Below are positions 24,120 to 31,657 of a stretch of DNA of 64,000 bases, piece after piece (position 1 is the stretch's first letter; every line of letters begins with the position of its first letter). Both the position numbers and the translations under genes were made by a program. This DNA comes from a virus: the IMG/VR virus record IMGVR_UViG_3300031787_000004, positions 62,001 to 126,000 of that record; one strand, 5' to 3'. Under the pieces are notes generated by a model. That model made no database searches. It worked only from the letters and a program-made list of their open reading frames with translations, and was not told the origin of the DNA.

Positions 24120-25445
24120 TTACTGAGTACTTTCGTTGTATCCGATGATTTTTTTCATTCTCGAGATTTCCTCATTCACAATTGAAGTCATTGTAGTTTT
24201 AGATTCATTCACACTCTTTACTTTTAAAGGTTGAACTCCTCTTGCTCCATGGAATGCTTCAGGTGCGTCTTTCTCTTTTTCTTTTTTTCTTTCAGCCGAT
24301 TTACTTAATCTCTCTCCTGTTTTTGTTTTTATAACGTTAGCAGCATTTTGTGAGTTACCCATTTTTGAGTCACCTTCTAATGCCATTTTTAATCTTTTTT
24401 TGAATGATTCTGATGGTTCAAAATCATAATTTAAATCTAAAAGGGTACCACCCTTCATATTATCATCAATATACTCTTCTTGTTTCTCAGTTGGGTTTAC
24501 CGCCATTTTTTCACCTTTACCAACTTGTTTTGGAAACTCAGGATTATCATTACCATCAAATGTTGATGCTTTTTTCAGTTTTTTCTGAACATCTTTAATT
24601 GCGTCGTCATTTTCTTTTTTAGAACCACTCTGAGCTTTCTTAGTTACCGCAATACCGGGTACCGCCTCACTTAGATTTTTTTTTGAATCAATTACCATTT
24701 TTTTAATCAAAGAAACCATTTCACTTTCAGTAAGTCTAAGAACCGATTTCTTAGATTCATACATACCAGTACCACACTCTGAACACATTCCTTCCTCATT
24801 CATGGGTGAACCACACTCACTACACGTACCCATTTCACCTTCATTTGTATCAATATCTTTAGTGATTGTTACTTTATGCATTTTACCACTTCCTTTAGGG
24901 AATTCGAATTCTTTTTTACCAGCATCTCTCGCTTTATCAGCAGCCAAAACAAACGCGCTTGATTCCTCCACATTTGTTTCTTCTTCCATATAACCTTGTC
25001 CACACTCATCACAAACACCTTCCTCTTCTTCAAGTTGTTTCCATGATTCTTCAACATTATGTACTTTTCCGTTAAATTTAATTTCTTTTAGACCTTTTTC
25101 TTTAGCGGATAAAATGGCTTCTGCCATGCTCGATACTTTAATTTTTTTCATTTTTGTGGTTTCTTTATTTTCTTCTAATTCTTCTCCCATCTGGTCTAAT
25201 TTATCAATCATTTCAGTTGGTGAATTATATTTTACTTTTTCGATTATGAACTCCTTTTTAGGATGTTTCTTTTTATAAATATCCAAATGTTGCATTGCAA
25301 TTTCTTCGGATTCAAATGTTTCAACGGGTTCTCCCTCGCAAGTAATTTGAAACATATCTTGAGATTTTTTATTTTCTTTTAATATGGTTCTTTTTACTTC
25401 GTCAAATAATGACTCCGAAATGATATTTGATATATTCTTTTTCAT
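24120..25445 (-). CDS. Large charged protein with three zinc-ribbon-like Cys pairs
   Basis: 441 residues, mostly charged and repetitive. Three CxxC knuckles are visible: CDECGQG, CSECGSP and CSECGTG, the last two spaced as a mini zinc ribbon. Short helices recur: SVLRLTESEMVSLIKKM resembles the LTESxxxxLI segments common in virion proteins of marine T4-like phages, and the C-terminus ends NEEISRMKKIIGYN. The two halves SSMAEAILSAKEKGLKEIKFNGKVHNV and SAFVLAADKARDAGKKEFEFPKG look like copies of one ~45-residue unit. A capsid-core or scaffold role is a guess. Confidence 0.75.
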   Translation of the reverse strand: MKKNISNIISESLFDEVKRTILKENKKSQDMFQITCEGEPVETFESEEIAMQHLDIYKKKHPKKEFIIEKVKYNSPTEMIDKLDQMGEELEENKETTKMKKIKVSSMAEAILSAKEKGLKEIKFNGKVHNVEESWKQLEEEEGVCDECGQGYMEEETNVEESSAFVLAADKARDAGKKEFEFPKGSGKMHKVTITKDIDTNEGEMGTCSECGSPMNEEGMCSECGTGMYESKKSVLRLTESEMVSLIKKMVIDSKKNLSEAVPGIAVTKKAQSGSKKENDDAIKDVQKKLKKASTFDGNDNPEFPKQVGKGEKMAVNPTEKQEEYIDDNMKGGTLLDLNYDFEPSESFKKRLKMALEGDSKMGNSQNAANVIKTKTGERLSKSAERKKEKEKDAPEAFHGARGVQPLKVKSVNESKTTMTSIVNEEISRMKKIIGYNESTQ

Positions 25446-25949
25446 TTACTTAATAAATATCTTATTTATTTCATTTATTACAATTTTCTCGACCTGAGAA
25501 TACGGTAATCCTAATTTTTTTGATACATTATAAACGGATTCTTTCAATTCTTGGTCTTCAAAAAAATCTAAACTTTTGATATCACCCTGATTACAGTAAG
25601 GATATTTTTTACATCTTTCTTTTACCTTTACATAAACACCACCAGGACCTCCCCATTTTGGGAAATTTTTATCTTTTACCGCTCGACTGTTCATGATACT
25701 ATTGGGACCATTGATTTTTAATGGGTTCGACCTACCAGCACTATAAGAAGTGTCATATTGTCCTGAAGAAGAAGAGTCTGTAACTTCACTTAATTCTTCT
25801 TCAAAATTATGAATCTTTTTTATTTTCCTTTTAACTAATGGACCGCTCAGAGCTCCCTCAAATGAACCTGAGGAATCTGCAGAAGTTTCATTTGTATCTT
25901 TTGGGGAAGATTTTTTCCCTCTCAATATTTTCTCGAAATTATATGACAT
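25446..25949 (-). CDS. Hypothetical protein, 167 residues
   Basis: Ser/Gly-rich disordered N-terminus, a central WGGPGGVYVKVKERCKKYPYCNQGD segment and a C-terminal helix pair (ESVYNVSKKLGLPYSQVEKIVINEI). The two Cys of the KERCKKYPYC loop may be structural. Directly abuts the 441-residue gene. Likely virion or assembly protein by neighbourhood; no family recognised. Confidence 0.6.
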   Translation of the reverse strand: MSYNFEKILRGKKSSPKDTNETSADSSGSFEGALSGPLVKRKIKKIHNFEEELSEVTDSSSSGQYDTSYSAGRSNPLKINGPNSIMNSRAVKDKNFPKWGGPGGVYVKVKERCKKYPYCNQGDIKSLDFFEDQELKESVYNVSKKLGLPYSQVEKIVINEINKIFIK

Positions 25950-26188
25950 TATCTAACACTTTTTAAGGGTTGTTCCCAAAAAGACTTACGTTGCCATAGT
26001 GTTTTGAAAAGTTCCACAACAACTTTAGATGATAGGTCAACGATTCTTTCATCAACTGACCTAGCACCTATCTCTTTTTGTATTATTTTCATTACAATGG
26101 TATGTGCTTGAGTGGTCTCAAGAAAATCTTTCATTTCTTTTCTTGCAATCTTTTCAATTTCTTTAACATCGGTGTTTGTAAGTGCCAT
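25949..26188 (-). CDS. Hypothetical protein, 79 residues
   Basis: Basic helical protein (DVKEIEKIARKEMKDFLE, SSKVVVELFKTLWQRKSFW). Joined to both neighbours by TAATG one-base overlaps, so it is a true member of the operon. No family recognised. Confidence 0.65.
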   Translation of the reverse strand: MALTNTDVKEIEKIARKEMKDFLETTQAHTIVMKIIQKEIGARSVDERIVDLSSKVVVELFKTLWQRKSFWEQPLKSVR

Positions 26189-26733
26189 TATGCGTTCATT
26201 CTATCTCTAATTAATGGCTCCATAGCCGATGTGAAAGTTGGTTCAAATTTTCTCAATTTTTCTAACATGTCCATTGTTTCGTCGTCTAATAATAACATGT
26301 CGCCATTTATGTATAACCCACTACCTTCACCCGAAATCATAACAAAATTAATTTCTAAGTCTGTAATTTCACCATCAAGTCTGATTTCAGTCTCGGTTAT
26401 GGTAATTCCAGGTTCTAAACTTGCAATTTGTGAAACTTGTTGTCTAAATGAATCAATTATTTGTGATAAGGCGGTTTTTTCTTCAGGTTTAAGTTTTATA
26501 TCCTCTTGGTCAGAAGACAATAATTTAACATCCACATCATTAACAACCTCCACGTTATCGTACTGTTTTTTGTTTAACTCGTTATCGGTATTTTGTGTAT
26601 TGGTATTAGGTTGTTGAGTTTCATCCTCTTCCTTAATCAAATTCTTGTTGGTGTACACGGTTTCATTAAGAGACCTTAACGTCTTTAACATACCTTTTAT
26701 CTCGTCGTACCCCGATGTTTTTCTATTGTTCAT
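26188..26733 (-). CDS. Acidic hypothetical protein, 181 residues
   Basis: N-terminus YDEIKGMLKTLRSLNETV resembles the short helix that starts several virion/core proteins in this phage group. Then a disordered Gln/Asn/Thr region (TQQPNTNTQNTDNE) and a folded acidic part with ETEIRLDGEITDLEINFVMI. Could be a prohead core or assembly protein. Overlaps the amidase-like gene by 11 bases. Confidence 0.6.
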   Translation of the reverse strand: MNNRKTSGYDEIKGMLKTLRSLNETVYTNKNLIKEEDETQQPNTNTQNTDNELNKKQYDNVEVVNDVDVKLLSSDQEDIKLKPEEKTALSQIIDSFRQQVSQIASLEPGITITETEIRLDGEITDLEINFVMISGEGSGLYINGDMLLLDDETMDMLEKLRKFEPTFTSAMEPLIRDRMNA

Positions 26734-27328
26734 TTTTAAAAATTAGTCTAAAATTAAATGATGGGTTTATATCTGTATAAATATTTGAGAAATTAGATTT
26801 ACACACTACACCATTAAATTTAATAGCGCTTTCAAGATATCCCTGAGAAGGTACTATATTTTTTGGTATACCGTGGGATTCACATATATGTTCACACAAT
26901 GATGAAATTGATAATACTTGGTCATCATTATACCTATCCCAAAAATAATGGTTTCTCCAATTTCTAACGAAAGGTTCACATCTGTAAGGGTCTCCAATCC
27001 AATTATGCATGAAACCTGTTACGGTATTTTTACTTAACCATCCTAAATTTTCAACCGCAATTTTAATAAATTGTTTGTCAATATAAGGTTCGTCAAATGT
27101 ATTTGAATAATAGTTGGTATCGAAAAGTTGGTAGATTGTACCTAATTTAGTGACAATAAAGTGTGGTATTTCGTCGTATTTACCACACTTCCTGTACTTT
27201 AATTTATTAATGAAATCGTCCGCACGTCTATTAGTGTCGTACAGTAATATTTGGGTTTTTTTCGTTCTGCGACGAACAACATTTAAAGTTTTATCATCTA
27301 AACCTTCTACGTTGTGTATTTCCAACAT
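26723..27328 (-). CDS. Amidase-like (peptidoglycan recognition fold) protein, zinc site not visible
   Basis: The layout IPHFIVTKLGTIYQLFDTNYY, FIKIAVENLGWL and VLSISSLCEHICESHGIPKNIV matches N-acetylmuramoyl-L-alanine amidases of the PGRP fold. The positions that normally carry zinc-binding His are changed: the first strand reads ILLYDTN rather than having a His pair, and the late His is replaced in GVVCKSNFS. It may be inactive, a peptidoglycan binder, or a divergent lysozyme replacement. Located in the virion/lysis neighbourhood. Confidence 0.65.
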   Translation of the reverse strand: MLEIHNVEGLDDKTLNVVRRRTKKTQILLYDTNRRADDFINKLKYRKCGKYDEIPHFIVTKLGTIYQLFDTNYYSNTFDEPYIDKQFIKIAVENLGWLSKNTVTGFMHNWIGDPYRCEPFVRNWRNHYFWDRYNDDQVLSISSLCEHICESHGIPKNIVPSQGYLESAIKFNGVVCKSNFSNIYTDINPSFNFRLIFKNEQ

Positions 27329-27448
27329 TTCTAGTTAACCTTTTACTGATAACAGAAGAAATGTCGTTGTCTTCTGTATTATTTATTTCCCCATTGTCCA
27401 AACCAAAGTTTTCCAACGATTCCTCCTGTTGTGGGGACTCTTCTAATT
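27294..27448 (-). other. Open -1 frame extension of the upstream membrane protein after an A10 run
   Basis: On the coding strand the gene at 27443 ends GAAGAA followed by AAAAAAAATTAG, giving ten consecutive A. Shifting one base back on this run avoids the stop and opens about 50 further codons (LEESPQQEESLENFG... then KRLTRNVG and RRRFR) ending at 27294, inside the amidase-like gene. There is no ATG in this frame. Either slippage on A10 makes a longer product, or one A was lost in nature or assembly. Confidence 0.5.
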
Positions 27449-28552
27449 TTTTTTTTCTTCCTCAATGGGAAGTTGTTCATCTTGTATTGGTTCCTCAACA
27501 ATCGGTTCAGGTGTTTCAATTATTTCCTCAACAATCGGTTCAGGTGTAACAATTGGTTCTTCAATTACTATCGGTTGTTCTTCAACTATTACAGGTTGTT
27601 CTTCAACAATTGGTTCTTCAATTACTATCGGTTGTTCTTCAACTATTACAGGTTGTTCTTCAACAATTGGTTCAGGAGTAATAGTTGTTTCTTCAATTAC
27701 TATCGGTTGTTCTTCAACAATTGGTTCAGGTGCAATAGTTGGTTCAGGTGTGACAATTGGTTCTTCAACTATTACAGGTTGTTCTTCAACAATTGGTTCA
27801 GGAGTAATAGTTGTTTCTTTAACAACCACCGGTTCTTCTTTAATTAAATGGTCCTCAATTAAAAAAACATCTGATGAGTCATTATCCTCTTCTTCCTCAG
27901 GAGTTTCAACATCTTTTGGTTGGGGGGTTTTGTTAAGTAATTTTTCTAAAATATCTAAATCTTCTTGAGAGATTCTAACTCGAGAGACTTCACCAACAAT
28001 GTCTTTAGCATCTACCACCGGTGTTTCTTCACCAACGGGTTCAGGAGCGTCTTTTACCACTGGTTGTTCAACCTCTACAGTATTTTTCTCACTCTGAGTA
28101 AACTTAACTAACATATGTAGAAAAGAAAGTGAAATGATTGGTAACATACCTCCAGCGAAAAACGCTAAAAATCTTTTGTGACCAATCATGTCTGTAGGGT
28201 CAACACCAATATATTCTAAAAGTGGTGAAACTAACTCAACCCAAGAAATAAATGCTTGACTCGTAATATCAATATATGAATAGGCGAAATAAATATTACC
28301 AATAAATTGAATGAGGGTTACAATACCAAATGGGAAATATACTTTTCTACCCATATCAGCTGATATTGCAGCCAACGCAGATAATGCGGCAATTTCGATA
28401 CCTATTGATAAATAGATAGCCCAACTAATTGGGTTTGAAATTCCGTACCATTTAGTTACGTGTGATATTGAAACCAACGCAACAGTTATAATTGGTATTA
28501 AAAACGCAGATACTATTAATGTTTTATAATTTTTATTAATCCAATTTTTCAT
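27443..28552 (-). CDS. Membrane protein with long Pro/Glu repeat tail
   Basis: 369 residues. Four hydrophobic segments at about 12-30, 41-62, 72-95 and 125-150 form an N-terminal membrane domain; the rest is a charged arm made of PEPIVEEQPVIVEE-type repeats that should be rigid and extended. It could reach across the periplasm. The frame ends in a ten-A run after which the -1 frame stays open (separate entry). The upstream gene overlaps by ATGA. Lysis or virion-assembly role possible; no family recognised. Confidence 0.75.
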   Translation of the reverse strand: MKNWINKNYKTLIVSAFLIPIITVALVSISHVTKWYGISNPISWAIYLSIGIEIAALSALAAISADMGRKVYFPFGIVTLIQFIGNIYFAYSYIDITSQAFISWVELVSPLLEYIGVDPTDMIGHKRFLAFFAGGMLPIISLSFLHMLVKFTQSEKNTVEVEQPVVKDAPEPVGEETPVVDAKDIVGEVSRVRISQEDLDILEKLLNKTPQPKDVETPEEEEDNDSSDVFLIEDHLIKEEPVVVKETTITPEPIVEEQPVIVEEPIVTPEPTIAPEPIVEEQPIVIEETTITPEPIVEEQPVIVEEQPIVIEEPIVEEQPVIVEEQPIVIEEPIVTPEPIVEEIIETPEPIVEEPIQDEQLPIEEEKKN

Positions 28553-28836
28553 TTAACACTATTTTCCAACTTGCTTATTTCATTATCAATTTCAGTTTGA
28601 CGGTTTACATCTAAAATTTTTCTATCAGTTGCTTGAATCATTCTTTTTTCTGATTTCAATCCTTCAATTCTTAACCTAACATCCAATTCTTCTTTGGTGT
28701 AGGTAGAATCTTTAATTGACTCAATTTCCTTTCTCATTTTAGAGAGTTCTCTTCCGTCGCCACAACTTTTAAAAAATCCTAAAAGTGCAACAACCAAAAC
28801 GATTATTGTGAAATTTTTTTGAATAAAATTTTTCAT
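28549..28836 (-). CDS. Membrane-anchored coiled-coil protein, 95 residues
   Basis: N-terminal transmembrane helix (FTIIVLVVALLGFF) then SCGDG and a long charged coiled coil (LSKMRKEIESIKDSTYTKEELDVRLRIEGLKSEK). The shape suits an inner-membrane spanin-like subunit or a membrane tether. Its N-terminus (MKNFIQKNF) is like that of the next gene (MKNWINKNY), suggesting paralogous membrane starts. A TATTTATA element lies ten bases upstream. Confidence 0.6.
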   Translation of the reverse strand: MKNFIQKNFTIIVLVVALLGFFKSCGDGRELSKMRKEIESIKDSTYTKEELDVRLRIEGLKSEKRMIQATDRKILDVNRQTEIDNEISKLENSVK

Positions 28837-28845
28837 GTTTTTTAT

Positions 28846-29658
28846 TTATAAATAGTTTAATAATCCATAACTGTCGTTACGAAGTTTCTTTAGTGCTTTA
28901 TCACGTAGTTGTCTAATACGTTCTTTAGTGCATCCGAATTCATCACCCAAGTCTTCTAAATTCATTTCAATACCGTTCAACCCATAAGACTTTTCAATAA
29001 TGACCTTTTCTCTATCGTCAAGGATTGAAAGCATTTGAGAAACTCTTTTTTTAATTTCTTCAGACGTATTTAAAATGTCTTCAGGGTTATCAGCGTTGAC
29101 ATTAATGATGGTATCGATTAATTGGTCTCCCTCTTCATTTATTTCATCATTCAAGTTTACACAATGAGGTAGTACTATTTCTGCCCCATTATCTTCATAA
29201 TTGATAAAGAAAGGGTCATCAACATTTAACTGTTCATTTTTCTTTCTTTTTTGATTTTCCTGAATAATGTTTGACGGCAGTCTTATCATCCTTGAATTCT
29301 CGTTTAGAGAAGCCATAATAGATTGTTTAATCCACCAAACAGCATATGAAATAAATTTGTAACCACTGTTAGGGTCAAATCTTTCGGCGGCTCGTATGAG
29401 ACCGATATTACCTTCGGATATTAAATCAATTAAATCCATACCATTGTTTTGATATGATTTAGCGACGGTGATTACAAAACGTAGATTACCCACTACGAGT
29501 TCGTTTAACAAATCGACTCTTTCCTTCTTAGGTAGGTCTTTATTTTTTAAGAGTTCGAAGACTTCATCCTGTCTTTGGTGAGTAATTACCTTAATCTTTC
29601 GGATGTCTTTGATGTAGTTCTGAATTTCTTCAGTGTTGATTAGTAATGTTTTGGCCAT
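28846..29658 (-). CDS. Sigma-70 family RNA polymerase sigma factor (RpoD-like)
   Basis: Directs RNA polymerase to promoters. Region 2 is complete (LVVGNLRFVITVAKSYQNNGMDLIDLISEGNIGLIRAAERFDP, then GYKFISYAVWWIKQSI), region 3 is short, and region 4 has ILDDREKVIIEKSYGL and the recognition helix EFGCTKERIRQLRDKALKKLR. 270 residues with no region 1.1, as in the primary sigma factors of Bacteroidota. It probably redirects host polymerase to phage middle or late promoters. Confidence 0.95.
   Translation of the reverse strand: MAKTLLINTEEIQNYIKDIRKIKVITHQRQDEVFELLKNKDLPKKERVDLLNELVVGNLRFVITVAKSYQNNGMDLIDLISEGNIGLIRAAERFDPNSGYKFISYAVWWIKQSIMASLNENSRMIRLPSNIIQENQKRKKNEQLNVDDPFFINYEDNGAEIVLPHCVNLNDEINEEGDQLIDTIINVNADNPEDILNTSEEIKKRVSQMLSILDDREKVIIEKSYGLNGIEMNLEDLGDEFGCTKERIRQLRDKALKKLRNDSYGLLNYL
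28847..28854 (-). promoter_or_regulatory. TATTTATA element 10 bases before a start
   Basis: On the coding strand TATTTATA stands within TATTTATAAATA, which is palindromic and overlaps the stop region of the sigma factor gene. Part of the recurring start-proximal element. Confidence 0.35.
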
Positions 29659-29702
29659 GAATGTTCGGTTTGTGGTTCATGGGTAAAAATATGTAAAAAA
29701 AA

Positions 29703-30164
29703 TCAATTTTGGAAGCCATCCAAGAATTTTTTTTCGTCAGGAGTCAAACTGTCTATCCCCTCCTGTTCAATTTTCTCTAAAATATTATCAAGGTCCATTG
29801 TTTCGTTAGGGTTCTCGGTGTTTTCTTTTTTATTATATTCTAACCTTAATGAACTATATTCTTCACTTGGCTTAAACATAAAGTCCTTCATCTGTATAGG
29901 TAAATTGGCACTATATATACTTTCTCTTTCGAAGAGGAAGTAAAATTTCACATCCTCCATAGAAATAATATTGTGAAGTTCTTCAGAGAGCTCTTTTCTA
30001 TTTGATTCGGATTCAAATATAACTATTATACTTTTAGACGTATCTTCAATAACAAACCTAACCTTGGCAATTTTTGGACTAACTCCAAGAACTTCCAAAC
30101 AAAAAAATTCAATGTCTTCGTGGTCTTCGAAATTCGCGAATAAAAATAAAAGATATGTCTTCAT
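29703..30164 (-). CDS. Hypothetical protein, 153 residues
   Basis: N-terminal alpha/beta part (TYLLFLFANFEDHEDIEFFCLEVLG, IIVIFESESN) and a C-terminal segment LDNILEKIEQEGIDSLTPDEKKFLDGF. That C-terminal piece resembles a short helix motif that ends many Bacteroidota proteins (Ile-x-x-x-Gly-x-x-Ser-Leu-x-x-x-Glu). Function unknown. Confidence 0.6.
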   Translation of the reverse strand: MKTYLLFLFANFEDHEDIEFFCLEVLGVSPKIAKVRFVIEDTSKSIIVIFESESNRKELSEELHNIISMEDVKFYFLFERESIYSANLPIQMKDFMFKPSEEYSSLRLEYNKKENTENPNETMDLDNILEKIEQEGIDSLTPDEKKFLDGFQN

Positions 30165-30173
30165 TCAAATAAA

Positions 30174-30602
30174 TTACTGTACGATTAAAAATACGGATAA
30201 AATTGCAATAAGTCCACCCCCAACGATGGTTTTGAACTTATTTTTCACCTTTTCTTTCTTCAACTGTAATTCTAAATTTTTTGTGTGATTTTCTAAAATT
30301 TGATATTTTTCGTCTTGAGATTTAATTATTGTTAAATAATTTTCCTCTTTCTTCTGCATGGTAACAATTACACTATCTTTCAGTGAAACCTTTTCCTCTA
30401 ATTTTGTGATTTGTTCATTTGATAATTTCAATTCAGCAATCGCAGAATCACCTCTTAATAAGTCTTTAGCAATTGACTTAAATGTAGAAACCGGTAAACA
30501 TTTTACTGGTTCGGGGGTTCGATTTTTATTATTTGTATCTGTCTGAGAAAAAGCTATCAAGCTCTGGCTCAGTAAAATTAGAAACACGATTAATTTTTTC
30601 AT
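30174..30602 (-). CDS. Exported coiled-coil protein with C-terminal membrane anchor
   Basis: Cleavable signal peptide (KKLIVFLILLSQSLIAFSQ, likely cut after Ser), a long heptad coiled coil (LKLSNEQITKLEEKVSLKDSVIVTMQKKEENYL...), and a C-terminal hydrophobic segment (TIVGGGLIAILSVFLIV). Its start lies inside the end of the next gene, a 74-base overlap like some two-gene spanin systems. There is no lipobox Cys. Possible outer partner in a lysis or envelope complex; not proven. Confidence 0.65.
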   Translation of the reverse strand: MKKLIVFLILLSQSLIAFSQTDTNNKNRTPEPVKCLPVSTFKSIAKDLLRGDSAIAELKLSNEQITKLEEKVSLKDSVIVTMQKKEENYLTIIKSQDEKYQILENHTKNLELQLKKEKVKNKFKTIVGGGLIAILSVFLIVQ

Positions 30603-30921
30603 GATATACTTCCTTTACTATTGTTTTTTGATTTTTAATTTTATCGATACTATTATCAACTTCTCCAATTTCTTTATTGATGTTGTCGATTTTATCGTCT
30701 AACATTTCTTGTTCTTTATACATGTTATTAATTACAACATTCAAAGAATCAATCTTCGCCTTATCTTCAGGTGACATACCCACTCGAGGTGTTAAAATGA
30801 AAATCATCCAATACAGAACGAACAACCCGAACACAACCATTAAAACGGTTTTATAGTTCTTTGCAAGAAAACCTGCAATTTTATTTGTATTTTCTTTTGC
30901 GTTTAAAAGTCTTTCGTCCAT
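30529..30921 (-). CDS. Membrane-anchored coiled-coil protein, 130 residues
   Basis: One transmembrane segment (TVLMVVFGLFVLYWMIFIL, about 25-43), then a coiled coil (DKAKIDSLNVVINNMYKEQEMLDDKIDNINKEI) and an ending KINRVSNFTEPELDSFFSDRYK. The layout is that of an i-spanin-like or membrane-tethered protein. It overlaps the exported coiled-coil gene, so the two are probably partners. Not assigned to a family. Confidence 0.65.
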   Translation of the reverse strand: MDERLLNAKENTNKIAGFLAKNYKTVLMVVFGLFVLYWMIFILTPRVGMSPEDKAKIDSLNVVINNMYKEQEMLDDKIDNINKEIGEVDNSIDKIKNQKTIVKEVYHEKINRVSNFTEPELDSFFSDRYK

Positions 30922-30925
30922 ATGA

Positions 30926-30933
30926 TATAAATA
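30926..30933 (-). promoter_or_regulatory. TATTTATA element 4 bases before a start
   Basis: Exact element on the coding strand between the ClpP stop and the coiled-coil gene start. The four-base gap is too short for a standard promoter with a leader, which leaves a translational role open. Confidence 0.3.
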
Positions 30934-30943
30934 TTAATAATAA

Positions 30944-31618
30944 TTATTTTTTCTTTCTAATTATCTCATCGATAATGCCATAACTCAACGCATCTTCTGA
31001 TGATAACCACAAATCTCTCGACGCATCCTCCATGACAACTTCGGATGGTTTGTTACAATATTCACCCAATAGGTCAAATAGAATTTTATTTAATTTTTCC
31101 CATTCTTTCATATTAATCTTAGCATCCTGAATATTACCTTCAAAACCTCCTGAAGACTGATGTAACATTGTTCTACTGAATCTTAGTGAACATCTCTTAC
31201 CTTTTGTACCCGCACCAAGTAAAACCGAACCCATAGATGCTGCCATTCCAGTGTTGATTGTACGAATATCCGAGTTGATATAATCCATTACATCCACCAT
31301 TGATAATCCACTTTTTACAGAACCACCAGGACTATCAATGTGCATTGTGATATCAGTATTATCGATACTGTCTAAAAACATAAGTTGAGCTTGAACCACT
31401 GTCGACATGTTATCGTTTACAACACCCGCAACCCATATGATTCTTTCCATCATCAATCGTGAGAATACATCCATCACGGTTACGTTCATTTGTCTCTCTT
31501 CCAATATGTATGGAGTTAAACTGTCTTCAACTTGTTTGTTGTAGTGATGTAAATTTAAACCGCTAATCCCTTTGTCCTTAGCGAATAGTCCGAAGTCTTT
31601 ATATAGTTTACTGTTCAT
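30944..31618 (-). CDS. clpP: ClpP-like serine protease
   Basis: Tetradecameric-type protease fold with the full triad: Ser in GMAASMGSVLLGAG (about residue 129), His in RTMLHQSSGG (about 150) and Asp in ASRDLWLSSEDALSYGIIDEI (about 201). Upstream VQAQLMFLDSIDNTDITMHIDSPGG is the conserved handle. A 40-residue N-terminal extension is longer than in host ClpP. It could mature virion proteins or work with a host Clp ATPase; no ClpX/A is in this window. Confidence 0.93.
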   Translation of the reverse strand: MNSKLYKDFGLFAKDKGISGLNLHHYNKQVEDSLTPYILEERQMNVTVMDVFSRLMMERIIWVAGVVNDNMSTVVQAQLMFLDSIDNTDITMHIDSPGGSVKSGLSMVDVMDYINSDIRTINTGMAASMGSVLLGAGTKGKRCSLRFSRTMLHQSSGGFEGNIQDAKINMKEWEKLNKILFDLLGEYCNKPSEVVMEDASRDLWLSSEDALSYGIIDEIIRKKK

Positions 31619-31657
31619 GTGAATTATTTTTTTTAAATCTAAGAAAAAAAAGTGATA

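Noticed and set aside
27431-27968. Two plus-strand frames rich in Phe/Tyr/Asn and Ser/Thr/Gly
   Set aside because: They are the opposite strand of the Pro-Glu-Pro-Ile-Val-Glu-Glu repeat of the membrane protein.
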